Part shown: positions 1 to 7,029 of the stretch, in pieces
Position numbering within the stretch: position 1 is the stretch's first letter
Layout of the letters: each line of letters starts with the position of its first letter
Assembly (NCBI GenBank): GCA_964402115.1
Contig: CAYOBW010000202.1
Coordinates: 1-12,904 of the forward strand
DNA: 12,904 bases
Origin: CAYOBW01 sp964402115
Lineage (GTDB): Bacteria > Verrucomicrobiota > Kiritimatiellia > UBA8416 > CAYOBW01
Direction of reading: 5' to 3'
Translations under genes and position numbers: made by a program
Notes under the pieces: generated by a model
Told to the model about the DNA's origin: nothing
Database searches by the model: none
The model's input: only the letters and a program-made list of their open reading frames with translations

Positions 1-15
1 CATCCCTTGCCTCTC

Positions 16-90
16 CCGTAGCCCCCACGGTGACGCGGGGGACAGGCAGCGCACAGCGGTCGGTCCGCCGCCGCACGGCGGCAGCTACGG
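16..90 (+). repeat. 75-bp inverted-end repeat element, copy A
   Basis: The ends are exact inverted repeats, CCGTAGC (16-22) and GCTACGG (84-90). Internal hairpins are CCCCC-ACGGTGACGC-GGGGG and CCGCCG-CCGCA-CGGCGG, so the unit can fold as a closed stem carrying two hairpins. It is the first of three copies spaced exactly 102 bp apart. Confidence 0.9.
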
Positions 91-117
91 GGAGGGAGGG
101 GAAACGCGTGCTTCTCT

Positions 118-192
118 CCGTAGCCCCCACGGTGACGCGGGGGACGGGCTTCGCGCAGCGGTCGGTCCGCCGCCGCACGGCGGCCGCTACGG
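118..192 (+). repeat. 75-bp inverted-end repeat element, copy B
   Basis: Ends are CCGTAGC (118-124) and GCTACGG (186-192). It is nearly identical to copy A across the hairpins, with differences in the middle (GGGCTTCGCGCAG) and CGGCCGC in place of CGGCAGC. The 27-bp spacers after copies A and B differ by one base. Confidence 0.9.
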
Positions 193-219
193 GGAGGGAG
201 GGGAGACGCGTGCTTCTCT

Positions 220-295
220 CCGTAGCCCCCGCGGTGACGCGGGGTGTCGGGCATCGCGCAGCGGTCGGTCCGCCGCCGCACGGCGGCAGCTACGG
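220..295 (+). repeat. 75-bp inverted-end repeat element, copy C, overlapping a stop codon
   Basis: Ends are CCGTAGC (220-226) and GCTACGG (289-295). The left hairpin is CCCCGC-GGTGAC-GCGGGG. Read on the minus strand, the right end gives CCG-TAG, which is the last codon and stop of the 290-2044 gene, so element and gene overlap by six bases. Confidence 0.9.
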
Positions 296-2044
296 GGCGG
301 GAAGGGCGCGCGCCGTCTCGTCAAAAGCGGCAATCTCCGCCAGCCCGATGTTGGGGCTGTTCGGCTTGACGCCCGTGACGCAGACGCCGAGGAAACGCGT
401 GGCGCGCGGGGTAAACCGCACTTCGAGCCCCTTGCGGCCGTCGTCGGGCAGCGCCCCGAACGGCACGGTCGTGCCATCCGCAAAGAGCAGGAAGCCGGAC
501 GTGACCTGGTCGAGGTCGTTCGGGCGGTCGAAGAGCCAGACGCGCGCGAGCGTTTGGGGCGTGCTCCACGCCAGGCGCAGGAAAGCGCCCTCCTGCTCTC
601 CCTGGCTGGCCCACTCGCGCGTGGGCTGCGTGGGGAAGCCGTCGACGACCCCGTCCGCGGCCGCCTCCACCGTATAGCCGGGATGGCAGGAGCTGGCGGC
701 CACGGTTGCCGTGCGGGCCAGGTTGTGCGTCGCGCTGAGCGGCGACGCGACCGCGGCCGCCTCCTCCGGCCCCGCCAGCCGCAACTCCTGCAGGCACATG
801 GCGTAGCGGCTGCCGGGCGGGCTGGACTTGAACGTCGTGCCGCCCCAGCCCGAGCTGAAGTTGGCCGCGTAGCAGAGCCAGAAACGCCGGCCGTCGGGGG
901 CCACGAACTTCGCCGGGATGTTGACGAAATACGCCTGCTCGCCGAAATGCCGCAGGTAAGCCGCCCGCCGCCACGGGCCGGTGGGCCGCGCGGACTCGAG
1001 GATGTACGTGCTGTAGCGCGAGACCGTGTTGCCGCCGTCGGTCACGCACATGAAGTAGCGTTTCAGCGGCGCGTTGTATGTCATGGTGACGCAGCCCATG
1101 TGGTCGCGCCAGGCGGCGATCGGCTTGATGGCGGCGAAGTCGGCCGTCCAGCGCGGCTCGCCGCGCGCGTCATCCCCCGCGAAATACTCGTACTTCCCCG
1201 CCGTGTTGATGTTCTCGGGCGAGGGCACGACGCGCGCCAGGTAGATCTCGTCGCCCGTGATCCAGCTGTTGTAGGCGAACCGGCGGTTCGCGCCGTCCGA
1301 CGCCCCATGCCCGACCAGGTAGGCCTTGCCATCGGGCGCGTGCTCCATGTTCTTCCCGAAGTCCACGAAGTGCGGCGCGCCCATCTTGACCGGCTCGCCG
1401 TTGAGAGCCGACTCGCCGAAGAGCGGCTGCGCCGGCGTGCACGGGGTCTGCACCCAGCTCTTCCCGAGATCCGTCGAGGTGCGGAAACCCACGCACGGCC
1501 CGAGCCAGGGCCAGTTGTACGTGATCCCGTCCTCCTTCTTCACGCCGCCCGACGGGTGCAGGCAGTAGGTGCCGTAGTACCAGACCCCGTTGTAGACGAG
1601 GCTGCCGCAGGGGTAGCGGCCGGCGTAGGGCGACGGGTCCGACTTGTACACGCTCTGGTCCACGACCTTGAGCGCCAGCGGGTCATCGCCCAGGATCGTG
1701 GCCTGGCCGGTCGTGGCGTTCTTCCCCCCGGAACCGGACCCGAGTCCGTTGACGTTGCCGTCCGTCCAGGGCGAGTACAGGTTGCCATCGGACGCCCACG
1801 ACGGGTACCACGTGTCCGCGCCGGTGTACTCGGCGTGCCGGCCCGTGAAAACCACGCCGCGAAAGTCCGCGGACGGGGGGAACGGGCACTCCGCCGGCGC
1901 CTCGTCCGGCCAGCAGAGACCCTCCGCGGGGGCCGGCGCATCCACGAGGCGCGTCTCCACCCCGCTGTCGGCCGCCGCGGCCAGCGCGCGCGCCCCGACG
2001 ACAACTCCCGCCACCCGGATCCAGACAGTTTGTTTCATGTGCAT
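290..2044 (-). CDS. Exported sialidase-propeller-like protein with C-terminal discoidin (F5/8 type C) domain
   Basis: The predicted protein has 584 residues. Residues 1-25 look like a signal peptide: a basic n-region (MHMKQTVWIR), a V/A/G-rich core and an Ala-rich cleavage site before DSG. Residues ~40-430 are rich in aromatics and contain an Asp-box-like motif, STDLGKSW (about 190-197), of the sialidase/BNR type, plus scattered W/Y-G-D segments. This suggests a five- or six-bladed beta-propeller resembling GH33-, GH43- or DUF4185-type proteins, but I cannot name a family or catalytic residues. Residues ~441-575 resemble a discoidin domain (NLARTATVAASS opening, AADGVVDG, REWAS, LRLAWSTPQTLARVWLFDRP, near-terminal GLAEIAAF), which usually binds glycans or surfaces. 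I chose the ATG at 2044 because an AGGAGG lies 11 nt upstream and the signal peptide begins there. An ATG at 2119 would add 25 non-hydrophobic residues and bury that ribosome site. The TAG stop lies inside a repeat element. The gene is divergent from the repeat-protein gene at 2243. Enzymatic activity is unproven. Confidence 0.85.
   Translation of the reverse strand: MHMKQTVWIRVAGVVVGARALAAAADSGVETRLVDAPAPAEGLCWPDEAPAECPFPPSADFRGVVFTGRHAEYTGADTWYPSWASDGNLYSPWTDGNVNGLGSGSGGKNATTGQATILGDDPLALKVVDQSVYKSDPSPYAGRYPCGSLVYNGVWYYGTYCLHPSGGVKKEDGITYNWPWLGPCVGFRTSTDLGKSWVQTPCTPAQPLFGESALNGEPVKMGAPHFVDFGKNMEHAPDGKAYLVGHGASDGANRRFAYNSWITGDEIYLARVVPSPENINTAGKYEYFAGDDARGEPRWTADFAAIKPIAAWRDHMGCVTMTYNAPLKRYFMCVTDGGNTVSRYSTYILESARPTGPWRRAAYLRHFGEQAYFVNIPAKFVAPDGRRFWLCYAANFSSGWGGTTFKSSPPGSRYAMCLQELRLAGPEEAAAVASPLSATHNLARTATVAASSCHPGYTVEAAADGVVDGFPTQPTREWASQGEQEGAFLRLAWSTPQTLARVWLFDRPNDLDQVTSGFLLFADGTTVPFGALPDDGRKGLEVRFTPRATRFLGVCVTGVKPNSPNIGLAEIAAFDETARALPAP
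320..724 (-). other. Discoidin-like (F5/8 type C) domain coding segment
   Basis: This segment encodes residues ~441-575 of the 290-2044 gene. It shows the order typical of the family: an 'NLA..atva.aSs' opening, an ADGVVDG-like loop, a 'reWaS' segment, a hydrophobic strand with LRLAW..PQTLARVWLFDR, an amphipathic F-x-P-x-x-x-R-F strand and a terminal hydrophobic strand GLAEIAAF. In other proteins such domains bind galactose-type sugars, polysaccharides or membranes. The ligand here cannot be read from sequence. Confidence 0.65.
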
Positions 2045-2242
2045 GGTTGTTGACTCCTCCTGAATGGACTGCACCTTGGCATGAGGGTCATTCTGGCGTG
2101 AATCGCCGGAGGTGTCCATCCCGCAAATGAGATTGCCAATGCATCCCCGAATATGAAAACATAATAAGACGAAAGTTGACGGAGCGACAGACCGGCGGGG
2201 CCGCGTACGTGGCCTTCCTGAAAGGCTTTAGGGAACCCACCT
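2045..2242. promoter_or_regulatory. Divergent intergenic region, presumed promoters for both flanking genes
   Basis: These 198 bp separate two divergent start codons. The stretch 2121-2180 is conspicuously A/T-rich for this window and contains TTGCCA (2133-2138), ATATGAAAACATAATAAG-like sequence (2151-2168, with CATAAT at 2160-2165) and TTGACG (2176-2181). On the minus strand the same island holds TATTAT. I could not pair a -35 with a -10 at 16-18 bp in either direction (TTGCCA to CATAAT is 21 bp), so exact promoters are not assigned. An AT-rich island between divergent genes is nevertheless the likely transcription start zone. Confidence 0.4.
2056..2061 (-). promoter_or_regulatory. Shine-Dalgarno AGGAGG for the discoidin gene
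   Basis: The minus strand reads AGGAGGAGT followed by CAACAACC and ATG. The 11-nt gap from AGGAGG to the ATG at 2044 is a little long but acceptable. The next ATG (2038) would be 17 nt away, so this site decides the start at 2044. Confidence 0.7.
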
Positions 2243-5200
2243 ATGATGCGTTGTGCAGTTTCGTGGCGGTATTGGGCAACGGTTGCGATAAGCGCGGGGT
2301 TGCTGTTCGCCGGTGGTGGGGCACGGGGCGCCACGCAGTACCTGGATGCCGGCGGCGGGGCCGTCGCCTGGGATGCCGCCACGGCCGCCTGGGGTTCCGC
2401 GAGCGGCGGGCCGTACGCGGGGGTGTGGACGAATGGCAACAGCGCCGTCTTCGAGGGCACGACCGGCGCCGTGACAGCGGCTGCCGTCAGCGCCGCGGGC
2501 CTGGAATTCGCCGCGGGCGGCTACCTGCTGCTGGGCGGTCCGCTGACCCTGGCGGACGGCGCGACGATCCAGGGGTCGGCCACCATCCAGGCGGGGCTCA
2601 GCGTCCCCGTCTCGGGCAACCGTTTCCGCGTGACCGGCGACGGCACCCTGACGCTGGGCGGCAAGGTCGGCTACGGCGGCGCCCTCCAGGCGAACGTGAC
2701 GATGGATGGCGCCGGCACGCTGATACTCGGCGACAACGCCACGGCCCTTGACAACGACAACCTGGGCCTGACGGTCAACCGCGGCACGGTCATCCTGAAC
2801 AAACCCGCCGGCGCCCTGCGCGCCGTGGGCAACAACCTCACCCTGAACGGCGGCCTGCTCCAGCTGGCCGGCAGCGGCGGCGACCAGATCTACGTCAACG
2901 TGGCGCCGACGATCAACGGCGGCACGTTCGACCTGAACGGCCGGAGCGAGGCGATCGGCGCGCTGAACGGCGCCGGCGGCGTCATCCTCAACAACGGCGA
3001 CGCCACCACCGCGACGCTGACCATCGGCGGCAACGGCGCCGCCGGCGCCTATGCCGGCAGCCTGCTGGACCGCACATCCGGCGCCGGCATCCTGGCGTTG
3101 ACCAAGACGGGCGCAGGCAGGCAGGTGCTCACCGGAAACAATACCTACAGCGGCATTACGACCGTAAACGGCGGCAGCCTGCAGCTGGGCGACGGGGGCA
3201 CGACAGGCACGCTCGGGACGAACACCGTCAACCTCGTCACCGGCGGCGCCTTCCACTACAGCCGCTTGGACGCGCTGACGGTGAGCAACAAGTTCTCGAC
3301 AGGCGTCATCGTGGTCAACACGGGCACGCTGACCCTGGCCGGCGCGACCGACAACAACAGTGTCACGGCGACGGTGCGCAGCGGCGCGACGCTGATCCTG
3401 GCCAAGCAGAGCGCGGGCGCCGTGCACGCCCTGGGCACGGCGAACACGGGCCTGACGATCGAGACCAACGCGACGGTGCGCGTCGGCGGGCCGGGCAACG
3501 ATCAAATCTACACGCAGCTGGACGTGGTGAACGACGGCCTGCTCGACCTGGCCGGCCACAACGAGGGCTTCGACGGCCTGACGGGGGCGGGGCGCATCGT
3601 CAACGACGGCAGCGCGGCGACGAACGTGCTGACCATCGGCGAAAACAATGCGGGAAGCGTCTTCACGGGCACGCTCAGCGGCCCCCTCAGCCTGACGAAG
3701 AACGGCTCGGGCGCCCTCCTGCTGGGCAATACGAACACCTACAGCGGGGCGACGCAGATTAACGGTGGGGCCGTGGTTCTGAGCAACGGCGTCAACCGCC
3801 TGCCCGTGACCACCACCCTGACGCTGGCCAATACCGCCGGGGTCGGGCTCGATCTCGCCGGGCACGATCAGCGGGCGCGGTGGCTGGCCGGCGGCGGAGC
3901 GACCGGCGGCGTGGTGACGAACAGCGCCGCGGCGCCGGTTACGCTCAGGCTGGACCTGCAGGCCTCTGCCACGCGCACGTTCAGCGGCGCCATCGGCGGC
4001 GCGCTGCGCGTGGTCGTGCAGAATGCGGTCGCGAAGAACACGGACGTCCAGGTCTTCGCGCGCACGAACACCTTCACGTGCGGGCTCGTCATTGACAACG
4101 GCCAGGTGCGGGTGGCGAGCGAGGCGTTCCTGGGCGCGGCGCCAACGGCTTTCGAACTGGCGCACGTCACCCTGCAGAACGGTGGCGTGTTGCAGAACAA
4201 CGATTCGCACATGGTCATCGGCACCAACCGCGGCATCTTCCTCGCAGGCGGCGACGGCGTGATCTATACGGGTTGGGGCAAGTCCATCACGAACTACGCC
4301 GCCATCTCCGGCCCCGGCCGCCTGGTGAAGAGCGACAGCGGTCTCCTGGCTCTGTTTGCCGCCTGCACGTTCGGGGGCGACACCGTGTTCCGCAACCCCG
4401 GCGTGGGCACGGGAACCATCCGCCTCAGCCACCCCCTGGCCCTGCAGTACAGCACGTTCGACGCCACGGGGATCAACGGCAACGGCACCTTGAACCTGAA
4501 CAACCTCGCCGCCGTGCTCGGCGGGCTGAAGGGCGGCGGGGCCACGATCAACAACTTCACCGGCGCCGTGACGCTCGGCAACAACGACAAGGACGTGACG
4601 TTCACGGGCAACCTCGCCGGGGCGGGCTCGCTCACCAAGATCGGGACGGGCACGCAAGTCCTGTCCGGGGGCGGGATCGCCTACACGGGCAACACGACGG
4701 TCAACAGCGGCAGGCTGGTGCTCTCCAACTGCACGGCCTACGCCCGCGGCACGTCGTCGGCCGATCTCGCCATCGCCGCGGACGCCGTGCTCGAATTCAA
4801 CGTCGGCGCCGGCGTCACCCACTCCATCGGTTCGACCGCCACCAACACGATCACCGGCACGGGGACCCTGCGGAAGACCGGGGCGGGGATGCTTGCGCTG
4901 GATGAGCAGGGCAGCGCGGCCTACAAGGTGGTCCTGGGCATGACGGGTGGCTTGATCGACATCCAGGCCGGCACGCTCCGCAACGGCGGCTTCACGGGCC
5001 AGGACTGGACGGGCAACCTGGCCCCGCTGCACATCGCCGCCGGCGCGACCTTCGACGTCTGGGACGGCGCCCCGGTCTACGTGGATGCCCTGACCGGCGA
5101 GGGCGCCGTGGCGAAGAACCAGGGCAACGGGGCGACCCGCGTCCTGACGGTGGGCGTCAACAACGGCTCGGGCACGTTCAATGGCGTGTTCACGAACGCG

Positions 5201-6793
5201 CTGCCGTACCTGGGACTGGCGAAGACCGGGACCGGCACGCAGGTGCTCGCCGGCGCGGCTGCGAACACCTTCAACGGCCCTACCACCGTGTCCGCCGGCG
5301 AGCTGCACCTGAACAAGCCGGCCGGGGTGGACGCGCTGGGGGCGGGCGTCCTCACGGCGAATGGCGGCACGGTGAAGCTGCTGGCGGCCAACCAGATCAA
5401 CGACGGCGCCGGCCTGACGGCGACCAACAGCGGCCTGGTGAACCTCAACGGCTGCGACGAAACCGTGGGCTGGCTGGCCGGCGGCGGCGGGCGGATCACG
5501 ACCGGCGGCGGCCCGGCGACGTTGGGGCTGGACCTGAAGGCCACCGGCGTGCATACCTTCACCGGGCAGCTGGACGGGGCCCTGCGGCTCGTCGTGAAGA
5601 ACGCCTCCCGCAAGAACACCGACGTGCAGGTGTTCGCCGCCGTGCAGAACTTCACCGGCGGGCTGGTGCTGGATAACGGGCAGCTGCGCGCCGCGACGGA
5701 CTCTTACTTCGGCGCCGTGCCGGCGGCGTTGGATCCCGCGAACATCACGCTCATGCATGCGGGCGTGCTGCAGAACAACGACTCCGACCTTGTGCTGAAC
5801 GCCTCGCGCGGCATTGTGCTGGGCGCCGGCGGGGGCGCGTTTGCGTCCGGCTGGGTGAAGACCATCACGGTCAACGGGCCGATCTCCGGCCCCGGCGGCC
5901 TGATCAAGACCGACGGCGGCACGCTGATCCTCACGGCTGCCAATACCTTCGAGGGCGACACGGTCTTCAACCAGACCCTGCTCGGCCAGGCGCCGGGCAC
6001 GCTGCGGCTGGATCATGCGCTGGCCCTGCAGAACAGCACCGTGGATGCCACGGGAGTGGGCGCCACCGGCACGCTGGACCTCAACGGCCGGGACGCGGTG
6101 CTGGGCGGGCTGAAGGGCGGCGGGGCGGCGATCCAGGGCTTCATGGGCCGGGTTTCCATCGGCAACAACAACCAGGGCACGACCTACACGGGCGCGCTGG
6201 GGGGCACGGGGGCGCTGCGCAAGATCGGCACGGGGACCCTGACCCTCGCCATGAATCCCGCCTACAACGGCGAGACCACGGTCGACGGCGGCACGCTGCT
6301 GGTGAACGGCAGCCACACGGTGGGGGCCGCCTACACCGTCAACGCCGGCACGCTCGGCGGCAACGGGACCATCGGCAGCGCGGTGACCGTCCGGCCGGGC
6401 GGCGCGCTGGCGCCGGGCGGGACGAACGCGGCGGCGCGCCTGACCGTGAACGGCAGCGTGACGCTGGCGGAGGGGGCGACCTTCGCCGTGGACATCCGGG
6501 GCGCCGCGGTCGGGACGGAGTACGACCAGCTGGCGAACGGCGGCGCGGGCGAGCTGCGGCTCGAGAACGCCACGCTCGTGATCGCGGCGCCGGAGGATTA
6601 CGTGCCCGCGAACGGCACGATTCACACCATCGCCAGCGGGTTCGCGGTACGCAAGGGCGTGTTTGCCGGGCTGCCGGAGGGCGCGGAAGTGGCGGCGGGG
6701 CGCGGGGCGTATGCGGTGCACTACGGTCCGGGCAACGACATCACCCTGACCGGGCGCGAGGTGGCGCGAGGTATGCTGATTATCGTGCAGTAG
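2243..6793 (+). CDS. Giant exported autotransporter-associated beta-strand (PATR) repeat protein
   Basis: The predicted protein has 1,516 residues. The N-terminus (MMRCAVSWRYW, then a hydrophobic stretch ending GGGARG before ATQY) fits a Sec signal peptide. Residues ~31-120 form an opening module with W-x6-W-x-W spacing (AWDAATAAWG, VWTNGN, AVFEG, FAAGGYLLLGGPLTL), shared with the gene at 7030. The bulk consists of PATR-type repeats, at least eight by eye, each of the form L-x-K-x-G-x-G-x-x-x-L followed by Y/F-x-G-x-T-x-V-x-x-G-x-L (for example near residues 283, 485 and 1325). A ~280-residue segment is duplicated (see repeats). The last ~150 residues have the closing pattern GGNGTIG, GGALAPGG, LTVNGSVTLAEGA and end GMLIIVQ. 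I see no autotransporter beta-barrel, LPXTG or PEP-CTERM. The family is expected to form a right-handed beta-helix fibre; the role is unknown, with surface adhesin or matrix protein likely. The ATG at 2243 follows TAGGGA by 8 nt; an adjacent in-frame ATG is at 2246. The next gene starts 236 bp downstream, across two repeat elements. Confidence 0.9.
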   Translation: MMRCAVSWRYWATVAISAGLLFAGGGARGATQYLDAGGGAVAWDAATAAWGSASGGPYAGVWTNGNSAVFEGTTGAVTAAAVSAAGLEFAAGGYLLLGGPLTLADGATIQGSATIQAGLSVPVSGNRFRVTGDGTLTLGGKVGYGGALQANVTMDGAGTLILGDNATALDNDNLGLTVNRGTVILNKPAGALRAVGNNLTLNGGLLQLAGSGGDQIYVNVAPTINGGTFDLNGRSEAIGALNGAGGVILNNGDATTATLTIGGNGAAGAYAGSLLDRTSGAGILALTKTGAGRQVLTGNNTYSGITTVNGGSLQLGDGGTTGTLGTNTVNLVTGGAFHYSRLDALTVSNKFSTGVIVVNTGTLTLAGATDNNSVTATVRSGATLILAKQSAGAVHALGTANTGLTIETNATVRVGGPGNDQIYTQLDVVNDGLLDLAGHNEGFDGLTGAGRIVNDGSAATNVLTIGENNAGSVFTGTLSGPLSLTKNGSGALLLGNTNTYSGATQINGGAVVLSNGVNRLPVTTTLTLANTAGVGLDLAGHDQRARWLAGGGATGGVVTNSAAAPVTLRLDLQASATRTFSGAIGGALRVVVQNAVAKNTDVQVFARTNTFTCGLVIDNGQVRVASEAFLGAAPTAFELAHVTLQNGGVLQNNDSHMVIGTNRGIFLAGGDGVIYTGWGKSITNYAAISGPGRLVKSDSGLLALFAACTFGGDTVFRNPGVGTGTIRLSHPLALQYSTFDATGINGNGTLNLNNLAAVLGGLKGGGATINNFTGAVTLGNNDKDVTFTGNLAGAGSLTKIGTGTQVLSGGGIAYTGNTTVNSGRLVLSNCTAYARGTSSADLAIAADAVLEFNVGAGVTHSIGSTATNTITGTGTLRKTGAGMLALDEQGSAAYKVVLGMTGGLIDIQAGTLRNGGFTGQDWTGNLAPLHIAAGATFDVWDGAPVYVDALTGEGAVAKNQGNGATRVLTVGVNNGSGTFNGVFTNALPYLGLAKTGTGTQVLAGAAANTFNGPTTVSAGELHLNKPAGVDALGAGVLTANGGTVKLLAANQINDGAGLTATNSGLVNLNGCDETVGWLAGGGGRITTGGGPATLGLDLKATGVHTFTGQLDGALRLVVKNASRKNTDVQVFAAVQNFTGGLVLDNGQLRAATDSYFGAVPAALDPANITLMHAGVLQNNDSDLVLNASRGIVLGAGGGAFASGWVKTITVNGPISGPGGLIKTDGGTLILTAANTFEGDTVFNQTLLGQAPGTLRLDHALALQNSTVDATGVGATGTLDLNGRDAVLGGLKGGGAAIQGFMGRVSIGNNNQGTTYTGALGGTGALRKIGTGTLTLAMNPAYNGETTVDGGTLLVNGSHTVGAAYTVNAGTLGGNGTIGSAVTVRPGGALAPGGTNAAARLTVNGSVTLAEGATFAVDIRGAAVGTEYDQLANGGAGELRLENATLVIAAPEDYVPANGTIHTIASGFAVRKGVFAGLPEGAEVAAGRGAYAVHYGPGNDITLTGREVARGMLIIVQ
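3840..4690 (+). repeat. Internal duplication in the 2243-6793 gene, copy 1
   Basis: This segment encodes residues ~534-815 and aligns with copy 2 at about 5430-6250, offset by 1,578 bp (526 codons) at the aligned GALR motif (3998 versus 5576). Shared landmarks in the same order are WLAGGG, FSGAI/FTGQL-GALR-VV, KNTDVQVFA, GVLQNNDS, ISGPG-L-K, GDTVF, LALQ-ST-DATG and AVLGGLKGGGA. By eye roughly half the residues are identical, so the duplication is old but clear. Confidence 0.8.
5430..6250 (+). repeat. Internal duplication in the 2243-6793 gene, copy 2
   Basis: This is the partner of the segment at 3840-4690, encoding residues ~1063-1336. It keeps the same ordered landmarks, including KNTDVQVFA, GVLQNNDS, GDTVF, LALQNSTVDATG and LGGLKGGGA, and ends in a PATR unit, KIGTGTLTL. 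It lies just before the C-terminal closing region. Confidence 0.8.
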
Positions 6794-6810
6794 GCGGTGT
6801 TTCGTTTGCC

Positions 6811-6887
6811 TTGTAGAGCCCCCGCGGTGACGCGGGGGACGGGGATCGCACAGTGGTCGGTCCGCCGCCTCACGGCGGCAGCTACGG
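6811..6887 (+). repeat. 75-bp inverted-end repeat element, copy D
   Basis: The copy starts 17 bp after the stop of the 2243-6793 gene. It has a degenerate left end (TTGTAGAG in place of CCGTAGC) and an intact right end, GCTACGG. It keeps both internal hairpins: CCCCCGC-GGTGAC-GCGGGGG and CCGCCG-CCTCA-CGGCGG. Orientation is the same as copies A-C. The first hairpin could act as a transcription terminator or 3' stabiliser for the upstream gene, but no U-tract follows. Confidence 0.85.
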
Positions 6888-6904
6888 AGAGGGGATGGAT
6901 TCGC

Positions 6905-6979
6905 CCGTAGCCCCCGACGTGAGGAGGGGGACGGGGATCGCGTAGCGGCCGGTCCGCCGCCTTACGGCGGCAGCTACGG
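6905..6979 (+). repeat. 75-bp inverted-end repeat element, copy E (variant loop)
   Basis: Perfect ends are CCGTAGC and GCTACGG. The left hairpin has a different loop, CCCCC-GACGTGAGGA-GGGGG, but the stem is preserved. The right hairpin is CCGCCG-CCTTA-CGGCGG. The copy is separated from copy D by 17 bp and ends 50 bp before the start of the 7030 gene, so it lies in that gene's upstream region. Confidence 0.85.
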
Positions 6980-7017
6980 GGAGAGCCGAGGGGGCCGGCC
7001 ACATGGTGTGCATGAAT

Positions 7018-7025
7018 AGGGAGGT
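7018..7025 (+). promoter_or_regulatory. Shine-Dalgarno AGGGAGGT for the lectin-repeat gene
   Basis: AGGGAGGT is followed by CGTG and ATG at 7030, giving near-optimal spacing. In-frame ATGs at 7003 and 7012 have no such site, and 7051 lies inside the predicted signal peptide, so this motif selects 7030. Confidence 0.75.
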
Positions 7026-7029
7026 CGTG

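Noticed and set aside
16..295. CRISPR-like regular spacing
   Set aside because: The three repeats are 75 bp, too long for CRISPR, and the 27-bp spacers are almost identical, so this is a tandem duplication.
30..677. 215-codon plus-strand frame through the left repeat array
   Set aside because: Its first part is a translation of the tandem repeat and the rest is antisense to the discoidin gene.
554..2053. A 499-codon plus-strand frame across the discoidin gene
   Set aside because: It is Arg/Ala/Val-rich with no recognisable features; the minus strand carries the signal peptide, Asp box and discoidin domain.
2228..6721. A 1,497-codon open frame on the minus strand opposite the first repeat gene
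   Set aside because: It is rich in Arg, Ala, Val, Gly and His without domain pattern, has no signal or ribosome site, and is explained by the GC-rich codon use of the real plus-strand gene.
6600..6793. C-terminal autotransporter beta-barrel or PEP-CTERM anchor in the repeat proteins
   Set aside because: No ~250-residue barrel with alternating strands and terminal aromatic, and no PEP motif with hydrophobic helix and basic tail, in either protein.
6821..6837. Rho-independent terminator after the first repeat gene
   Set aside because: A strong CCCCCGC/GCGGGGG stem is present but no T-tract follows, and the same hairpin occurs in every repeat copy, so it is listed as part of the element.
7003..7029. 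Upstream ATG starts (7003, 7012) for the lectin gene
   Set aside because: Neither has a ribosome site, and AGGGAGGT at 7018-7025 sits correctly only for the ATG at 7030.
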